A DNA stretch of 14,656 nt. It comes from Candidatus Omnitrophica bacterium UBA5776 (GTDB lineage Bacteria; Omnitrophota; Gorgyraeia; Gygaellales; Profunditerraquicolaceae). This document shows, in pieces, positions 12,001-14,656 of the stretch. The notes beneath the pieces were generated by a model. That model had not been told where the DNA came from and searched no databases. It saw only the letters and a list, made by a program, of their open reading frames with translations. The translations under genes were made by a program, and so were the position numbers. Numbering within the stretch: the stretch's first letter is position 1; every line of letters begins with the position of its first letter. Location of the stretch: contig DIEK01000024.1 in NCBI GenBank assembly GCA_002418595.1, positions 1 to 14,656 of the forward strand, given 5' to 3'.

Positions 12001-14656
12001 CTCCCAACAAAGAGCACGGGGCCCCGCTTGAGCAGGCCATATTGAAACTTCGTCCCGATGCTTCCTCCGCTCTGATCGCCAGGGTTATCAGGTTGATGAA
12101 CGGCCGGACCGAACAGCGGCATTCCGCCATCCTGTCCCCGCTTAATCTATTCAAACTTGCGCCGATTGTCGGGCCGGCTCTGCGCGCAATGGAAAGAAAC
12201 CGCATCCTTCAAATCATTCTCTCGGCCGTCAAATGGGTAGGCGACGTGTTGACCATGCTGGTCATCTACAGGTTCCTTTTAAAGCATATTTTGACTCCTT
12301 TGGGACTCGCTTCCGATGCGAATTCCGTAAGCCTGACCGACGCGCAGATGGAAGAACTGATCGTTGCCGCCGAGAACCAGCTTCGGGCACGCCCTTCCGC
12401 TTCCACGCTTCAGAGAGCCGCATATTCCGCCTGGGATATTTTTACCGCGCAGTTCATTCTTGATTTCAGCAATGAGCAGATAGCGGCTATAGGCGCCAGG
12501 CGCGCGGTGTCCGGCGACCTGGTAAGAAAAACCGCGTTGCTTGCTCCGCTGGCTTTCTTCATCGGCGTCAACGCCTTATTCTCTCTCGCGCGCCAGAGGA
12601 TCGTGATAGGGCTGGCATCGATGTTCGCCGCCGATTATATACTGAAACTGCTTCCGTTGAGTATGCATGCGGCGATGAACGCGCCCCTCGTTACCATTAA
12701 ATTCTCCTGGTTATACCTGCCGATCAGCGACTTACCGGTCACCGGCAGTCTTATCTTGAGCAGTTTCATAATAATTCTCGTCCTTGACTTGATATTGATA
12801 CGCAATACGGTCAAGGAAGAAAAGCTTACTTGGTCCCAAAAGGCCGCGCGCATCGTCAATATGCTCGTTTCCGGCACCGTGAGCATGATCTTCGTCGGCC
12901 CCGAGATAGAATTCGCCATTAACTTTACCAGCGGTATGCCTGTCGCGGGAGATACCGTCCGGTTCATGGAAGAGTTTGTTTACGGCGCCAACGGTAAAGA
13001 AGGATTGGGCCAGATCATAATTAACGGCGTTAACGCGTCCTCCGTTTCCTCTTTCGGCGTGAACCCGCATAAGGATGTTTATAACTTCATCGCCGGGCAC
13101 AATCCGTTCTTCGCCAGCCCGGATTTCGATTCCGCCTCGGCGTTCGATCAGCTTTACAATTTAAGGAATCGTAAAGCGGCGGAAACCGGCGCGGAGCAGG
13201 AATTGGGGTTAATAAATTCATTGATCTCCGAGGCCGAAAACAGCGAACTTACAGCCGTTGCCGCGTTAGGACAGTATTATACAAGCGAAGAAAAATGGCT
13301 GGGGGACGCCAGAAAGGCCGGATATGGCCGGGATGAGATGATAGCTAAGAGAGACGAGTTGCTCGCCTTGATCGGCGCCGAATCGAAAGAGGGCAAAGAT
13401 CAAGCGGTGGAGGAAGCCCGGGGGATATTCACGCGGGACGAAGAGAAATTCGGCCTGGTAGCGGAAGGGTTGCGCAACTATTATGCGGCCCACGAGGACA
13501 GGAACGCAGTGGAGTTACTGGTTTTGGATGGAGCCGGGCTGGATTCAGAAAAAGCCTTGGCATTCAATTCCACCGTGAGCAGGAGCTTCTTCGGGGCGAT
13601 AAACGACAGACAGCTTCTTGAAGATTACGCCGAAACAGCCGTATGGAATATGTTCGACGGGACTGCCGCCGGGGAAGAAAAGGCCGCGGAAGCCCTGAAA
13701 GCGCTGCCGGATTCGAAGGCCGAGGAATACATAGCCGGGTTTGCTTCCGCGGCCGTAGCTTCAGGCGATTACGCAAGGCTGGCGCAGGCCCGCAATGCCT
13801 CCATCAGCGCCAACGTGACATTGTCCGATCCGGAGAAAGAAGTTTGGTTAGGCGAGCCGGATTCTGATAAAGTCGCGGAGATGTCCGCGGATATTACCGC
13901 CATAGCCGGAGTTTCCGGAGATCCCGTTATCGGCGAAGAGACGGTGGAATTCGGCCTGAAAGCCTTATATTACGATAACCCGAACGTGTTCGACAACGCC
14001 CTTCTGTCCATAGCGCAAAATAATTATAAGGAGGGCACGGTTCAGGCAGTTAACAGCAGCAACGCGATATACGATTCCGTCAAGAATATCAATTCTTCCA
14101 AGAAGAATTATCTGTTTTACAGCGTGTATCAGTGGCAGTATGACCAGGCTGATATTATCAAGGAACAGTTGAACAATTCGGACTATACCGGCGCGGCCGA
14201 AAACCTGAACGCGATACAAAAGGTTGATCCGAAGCAAGCAAAGGCTATCCAGAGTATCGTGATTTCCAGCTTGCTCTGGGGGGACCAGGCTTATGAGACC
14301 GGCCTGCAGTCGTTCGATCAGGCCGGCTTGAACAAACTGCTCAATTTTACAACTGCTTTGAACAGCACGGGGTCCGACGTTATGGACGCCGCGGGGATAG
14401 AAGAACACAATAAAACTTCAAGAAACGCAATCTCTTCTACGGTTCTGGGTTTCATGAAGTGGTCGTTGGAAATACAGGCTAAAATGTTGAGTCCGGTGGA
14501 ATGGCTTGTTTCCAAGATTGCTTCCCGCAATGATAATGGTTCCGCGGAAGTCGCCGTTATGCCCGGTATCAGCGTGGCTGGGGCGTTAGCGGGAGCATTG
14601 GAAGCGGAGCGTAATGAGACGGCAAAAGAGGATGAGACCGTGATACCGTGGTCTAT
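1..14656 (+). CDS. Giant multidomain protein, partial at both ends (at least 4,884 residues)
   Basis: Frame 3 is open from the first complete codon (position 3) to the last (14652-14654). The other two plus frames contain stops throughout, and frames 1 and 2 stop within the first 15 bases. Start and stop codons lie outside the window. Residue n starts at position 3n. Order of recognisable parts: Gly/Ala-rich hydrophobic region; SecA-like/SF2 ATPase (about residues 1132-1770); helical region; metzincin (about 2345-2520); mosaic of DGG-separated blocks (about 2770-3935) including a duplicated membrane module and a second HExxH domain; polytopic membrane region (about 3949-4300); helical-repeat-like C-terminal part. 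I count only four cysteines. Single ORFs of this length with such a domain mixture are known from Omnitrophota and a few other bacterial lineages. A membrane-anchored envelope or surface role is inferred. That one ORF spans the window is certain; translation as one intact polypeptide is likely but unproven. Confidence 0.92.
189..260 (+). repeat. Two tandem 36-nt units (12 residues each) in the giant ORF
   Basis: Units 189-224 and 225-260 encode AWNYLNDNVVKP and AQNYLNDNIVNP. The shared core at both protein and DNA level is NYLNDN-V/I-V-x-P. A degenerate third copy may follow (IVNW, from 261). Such short Asn/Asp/Trp repeats are typical of extended or surface-exposed segments. No function is assigned. 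Confidence 0.8.
426..1920 (+). other. Gly/Ala-rich region with probable membrane-associated hydrophobic segments
   Basis: Residues 142-640 of the giant protein are unusually rich in Gly and Ala. They hold several uncharged stretches: about 432-545 (VAIGTGFVVAAPVAVYVGG and onward), 1023-1105 (GLGTLAGAAGTSAVLA), 1290-1330 (GGFVAIGPVYTAVNLLG), 1503-1560 (KMSVYLPTFLGIAAV) and 1836-1880 (ASFISLVFLPVYSG). Some are long enough to span a membrane, but many are Gly-rich and interrupted, so membrane insertion is a suggestion. Around 1930-2200 the sequence becomes beta-like and polar (VTLKRTADPLAYRITAQDKT). I recognise no family here. Confidence 0.45.
1921..2870 (+). other. Unrecognised soluble region of the giant protein
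   Basis: Residues about 640-957. The first half (to about 2200) alternates short polar and hydrophobic stretches and looks beta-rich. The second half is charged and helical (EMLRNEIAVYGVKQQLKEQG; LLKDYIEGKDLQIESGKDG). No catalytic motif, membrane segment or cysteine is visible. It probably spaces the hydrophobic N-proximal region from the ATPase. The fold is unknown to me. Confidence 0.4.
2874..2969 (+). repeat. Near-perfect 48-nt tandem duplication (16 residues)
   Basis: Units 2874-2921 and 2922-2969 differ at two of 48 bases (ctg/ttg and gcc/tcc). They encode LDNTIDAGDKPAAAKI and LDNTIDAGDKPASAKI. The DNA identity points to a recent duplication that kept the frame. It lies in the charged helical linker ahead of the ATPase, where a length change should be tolerated. 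Confidence 0.92.
3396..5310 (+). other. SecA-like / superfamily 2 helicase-type ATPase domain
   Basis: This domain (residues about 1132-1770) should bind and hydrolyse ATP. SecA-like proteins use this core to push polypeptides; other SF2 members work on nucleic acid. Seen in order: a Gln at 3438 about 24 residues before the P-loop (as in SecA, NQFTEILKAI); motif I ADTGDGKT, with TGDGKT at 3501-3518 (SecA has TGEGKT); motif II WLFADEIQEI, DEIQ at 3876-3887; motif III FFTATP, TATP at 4521-4532; a motif V-like VGYNLD near 4956; motif VI HTVGRNRGN, with GRNRG at 5064-5078. Motif VI departs from the usual GRxGR: the two Arg are two residues apart, not three. The segment between motifs II and III is long (about 215 residues), compatible with a SecA-like inserted domain. 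The motifs appear intact, so it is probably active. Assignment to SecA rather than another SF2 branch is tentative. Confidence 0.8.
5311..7034 (+). other. Charged, mainly helical linker region, family unknown
   Basis: Residues about 1771-2344, between the ATPase and the first protease. The sequence is mostly helical in composition. The most charged stretch is 6186-6320 (QKVAQWEEELKDATREEP and on through EKEAAQEYEAKKAALENDR), a possible coiled coil. A Gly/aromatic part near 5880-6090 (YGILGVARGIAYSLGRYSDN; GQLEHGAFSVTPQGAAVW) might be a small folded domain. The motif MESVPSVQ (5637-5660) repeats MDTVPSVE from the window start (39-62), including an identical 12-base core. No catalytic signature is seen. 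Confidence 0.4.
7035..7560 (+). other. Metzincin-type zinc metalloprotease domain
   Basis: Residues about 2345-2520. The zinc motif HEFGHTLRLGH lies at 7467-7499: His2489, catalytic Glu2490, His2493, third ligand His2499. It is followed after eight residues by SVM, with Met2508 (7524) as the Met-turn. Upstream are a beta strand (AIVAPVFIPE), a helix-strand pair (EYYRGLGLDVKFVQ), a strand (PVVAFVDLPL) and a Gly/Ser-rich edge (GEGSAFTSAMVGYHPFT), matching the metzincin order. The usual Gly at motif position 8 is Arg. The layout HS-x5-SVM resembles archaemetzincins (HC-x4-CxM) with both Cys replaced by Ser; matrixins are the alternative. All catalytic residues are present, so peptidase activity, perhaps on the giant protein itself or on envelope targets, is plausible. 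Confidence 0.78.
7561..8309 (+). other. Post-protease region, family unknown
   Basis: Residues about 2521-2769. It begins basic (YFRKANAREAGNKLLKSSFKL, 7611 onward), continues helical, and ends with a compact alpha/beta-looking segment around 8130-8280 (SLKAFVSANGKEPVIVVVKQ; NPRMFRPMGLEEQRNLLISG). I see no catalytic motif. The end is marked by the first DGG tag (8310). Confidence 0.4.
8322..8720 (+). other. Ser/Thr/Asn-rich low-complexity block
   Basis: Residues about 2774-2906 are rich in Ser, Asn, Gly and Pro (SYPVSSFGGSSNSVKALNEN; DSSSSNSSKADRISS; TDTSSLSS), with no obvious core. The DNA under 8566-8590 is strongly pyrimidine-rich. It is likely a disordered linker between the protease part and the first hydrophobic segment of the mosaic. 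Confidence 0.5.
8727..9128 (+). repeat. Direct repeats encoding LPWQVG around a hydrophobic segment
   Basis: Copy A (8727-8780) encodes LPWQVGGMIIETTGDIYS. Copy B (9075-9128) encodes LPWQVGNKISGAAGDLNS. They share the identical 19-mer ccttccgtggcaggtgggg (from 8726 and 9074) and a similar end, ccggggat. A shorter copy at 8817 encodes LPWLAAG and leads into a strong membrane-type segment (8826-8900: AAGIYIAAAGLLLLISNPLF). A further DNA copy, cttaccgtggcaggt (8895-8909), is read in another phase as LTVAG. The repeat therefore exists at DNA level, not only as a protein motif. Confidence 0.7.
8938..9004. repeat. Inverted repeat, 14-bp perfect arms, T-rich end
   Basis: Arms aaagcagggctgtt (8938-8951) and aacagccctgcttt (8991-9004) pair perfectly across a 39-base loop. 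The loop itself is GC-rich and contains ccgcgg and ggccggcc-like palindromes. Pairing extends imperfectly outward (gacaaa/ttttgtctc). A GC stem followed by a T run resembles a terminator, but the loop is long and the giant ORF reads through it. It may be the end of an inserted element. Confidence 0.7.
9151..9169 (+). promoter_or_regulatory. Strong Shine-Dalgarno sequence and ATG inside the giant ORF
   Basis: The sequence aaggggggtgg (9151-9161) matches the AGGAGGTG-type anti-16S complement with one purine change. It lies five bases before atg at 9167. The preceding 9119-9150 is locally AT-rich (ttaaattcaaaaacggta). Frame 2 has a stop at 9140-9142, so this signal opens a fresh ORF. It decides the start of the nested gene: ATG at 9167 is preferred over GTG at 9158, which lies within the ribosome-binding sequence. 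Confidence 0.55.
9167..9439 (+). CDS. Nested small gene in frame 2 (90 residues), hypothetical
   Basis: This ORF overlaps the giant ORF completely, one frame away. It starts MVKVNFEGLEFQHLVVYQKD and ends with TGA at 9437. The N-terminal half has strand-like stretches (ATIFIAAR, LKLFLVHR); the centre has Cys49 and Cys56 (AYCRNGRAGCWEEL); the C-terminal part looks helical (SILSRLHAARQN). I recognise no family. Three points favour real coding: a strong ribosome-binding sequence at ideal spacing; codon use like the rest of the giant gene (many gtc, aac, ctc, gcc, ggc, cag); and a balanced protein composition. By contrast the giant frame here is Ser/Thr/Ala/Arg-rich and uses tca, aca, ata, cgg and tcg, like an out-of-frame translation. 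It could be a live nested gene, or a captured gene now overprinted. A chance ORF remains possible. An internal promoter is not evident. Confidence 0.5.
   Translation: MVKVNFEGLEFQHLVVYQKDATIFIAARDGNSGRLKLFLVHRDTGNAYCRNGRAGCWEELAGIGRRSILSRLHAARQNNIPVFEINESYN
9477..9585. repeat. Cluster of inverted and direct repeats after the nested gene
   Basis: Inverted pairs: cttgggc (9477-9483) with gcccaag (9506-9512), and the perfect 10-mer catctccctc (9488-9497) with gagggagatg (9543-9552). Within the loop, ctgct/agcag form a small hairpin around ttatt (about 9517-9531). In addition aagagggagatgcccg (9541-9556) is nearly repeated 30 bases later as aagagggaaatcccg (9571-9585), flanking the DGG tag at 9558. 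The pairs overlap, so alternative folds are possible. The cluster may mark the right edge of an inserted cassette. Confidence 0.6.
9585..10187 (+). other. Cys/His-containing globular domain, faintly CheD-like
   Basis: Residues about 3195-3395 form a compact block between the DGG tags at 9558 and 10188. It has strand-like segments (GDVIVGTDM, CVGIFIRGEV, LMYYILGHS, DIAVFLTF). Cys3276 (9828, YYKCVGIF) and His3295 (9885, YILGHS) are 19 residues apart on consecutive strands. CheD-type deamidases have a catalytic Cys and His about 17 residues apart in a similar strand arrangement, hence the comparison. The CheD LG-S/T-C signature is missing, so this is a hint only. Two of the giant protein's four Cys lie here (also Cys3210, 9630). 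GC is lower than in the flanks. Confidence 0.35.
10344..10829 (+). repeat. Duplicated 81-residue two-helix membrane module
   Basis: Unit 1 (10344-10586) and unit 2 (10587-10829) have a 243-base period. Each carries two hydrophobic helices around an AELF motif and ends in a matching basic tail: ERGIEARRKNGKMVS versus RRGLDARSQNEKMLS (10542-10586 and 10785-10829), clearly related also as DNA. Hydrophobic helices: SIVVAISVLAAATVVLGL, LAVIGAIFAVVGVLLILL, FLFGAVMFDVVVWAGALVL and TVTFFILVGLVFGVDAVLA, so four membrane spans are expected. Codons gta, tta, ata, gca and gga dominate, unlike the rest of the gene. The module lies between the DGG tags at 10356 and 10866. The family is not recognised. Confidence 0.8.
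10965..11040 (+). other. Single hydrophobic, probably membrane-spanning segment
   Basis: SVLGAVLSFLLTVSMRAWNAFMLLP followed by RRAV gives a roughly 20-25 residue hydrophobic stretch with a positive flank, in the block between the DGG tags at 10902 and 11178. One Arg in the middle (about 11007) weakens the call. A peripheral amphipathic helix is the alternative. Confidence 0.5.
11190..11690 (+). other. Second zincin-like domain (HEKGH, gluzincin pattern)
   Basis: Residues about 3730-3897, between the DGG tag at 11178 and NGG at 11700. The motif VLHEKGHAISF puts HEKGH at 11523-11537 (His3841, Glu3842, His3845). A helix 19-23 residues later, KENEAERIGRKLAEVL (11589 onward), offers Glu3864 or Glu3866 as third zinc ligand. 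HExxH followed at this distance by E-x-E-A and a hydrophobic helix resembles ImmA/IrrE-like (M78) and related gluzincins, in which E-x-x-A follows at similar distance. Upstream strands (DFYIVAYPYEW, GIITMSLNL) fit a small protease fold. Unlike the domain at 7467 it has no third His or Met-turn. The motif residues are intact; the substrate is unknown. Confidence 0.55.
11817..12930 (+). other. Polytopic membrane region, about seven segments
   Basis: Residues about 3939-4310. Hydrophobic segments, approximate positions: 11847-11909 (AAIFIISGLIAYFV), 11916-11990 (SSLLGFAAAISVLYLVI), 12204-12290 (ILSAVKWVGDVLTMLVIY), 12531-12590 (ALLAPLAFFIGVNALF), 12603-12660 (VIGLASMFAADYILKLL), 12744-12800 (LILSSFIIILVLDLILI) and 12852-12896 (NMLVSGTVSMIFV). 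Basic residues flank several. This block would anchor the giant protein in the inner membrane and place what follows on one side of it. No transporter or enzyme signature is recognised. Codon use is again GC-richer than in the preceding mosaic. Confidence 0.7.
12931..14656 (+). other. Helical-repeat-like C-terminal region, continues beyond window
   Basis: Residues about 4310-4884, soluble and rich in Ala, Glu, Asp, Asn and Tyr. It has helix-turn-helix-like periodicity (AAVASGDYARLAQARNAS; NSDYTGAAENLNAIQKVDP; ALGQYYTSEEKWLGDARKAG), reminiscent of TPR-like or other alpha-solenoid repeats, though I cannot align a clean 34-residue repeat. There is no catalytic motif. A Gly/Ala hydrophobic piece (MPGISVAGALAGAL) starts at 14559 near the window end. 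Following a membrane region, it could be a periplasmic or extracellular scaffold. The frame is still open at the last base. Confidence 0.45.

Noticed and set aside
1..14656. Possible tRNA, rRNA, CRISPR or transposase
   Set aside because: No cloverleaf, rRNA-like sequence, regularly spaced repeat array or transposase motif was seen on either strand.

Overview
The whole window is read by one open reading frame. On the + strand, frame 3 runs from the first complete codon at position 3 to the last at 14652 without a stop: 4,884 codons, open at both ends. Neither the start nor the stop of the gene lies in the window. Every minus-strand ORF, and every plus-strand one except the ORF near 9158, looks like a shadow of this gene. 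I see no rRNA, tRNA, CRISPR array or insertion sequence.

A gene of this size, with an embedded SecA-like/SF2 ATPase, zincin-type metalloprotease motifs, membrane segments, long helical stretches and almost no cysteine, recalls the giant proteins reported from Omnitrophota (former OP3) and some other little-cultured bacteria. The taxon is inferred from style only. No marker gene is present. GC content is moderate, higher near the ends of the window and lower around 9.6-10.8 kb.

Layout: (1) 3-3390, Gly/Ala-rich, partly hydrophobic N-proximal region with a 12-residue and a 16-residue tandem repeat. (2) About 3400-5300, a SecA-like/SF2 helicase core with recognisable motifs I, II, III and VI. 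(3) 5300-7030, an unrecognised, mostly helical charged region. (4) 7035-7560, a metzincin protease domain (HEFGHTLRLGH plus Met-turn). (5) 8300-11810, a mosaic of short blocks separated by a recurrent Asp-Gly-Gly tag encoded by the same 8-mer, gacggcgg. The blocks are a Ser-rich piece, a hydrophobic segment with 'LPWQVG' repeats, a stretch that overlaps a nested small gene, a Cys/His domain with faint CheD resemblance, a duplicated 81-residue membrane module and a second HExxH domain. (6) 11817-12900, a polytopic membrane region with about seven segments. (7) 12930-14656, a long helical-repeat-like region running out of the window.

The most unusual part is 8676-9558. The giant frame there has the composition of an out-of-frame translation. 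Frame 2 holds a 90-codon ORF (9167-9439) with a strong Shine-Dalgarno sequence and native-looking codon use, between two inverted-repeat structures and short direct repeats. My reading is a cassette with its own gene, captured in the giant ORF and either still expressed or overprinted.

The domains suggest a membrane-anchored, multi-enzyme surface or envelope machine: an ATPase for remodelling or translocating polypeptides, two proteases, and long helical spacers. This role is inferred from domain content, not shown by the sequence.
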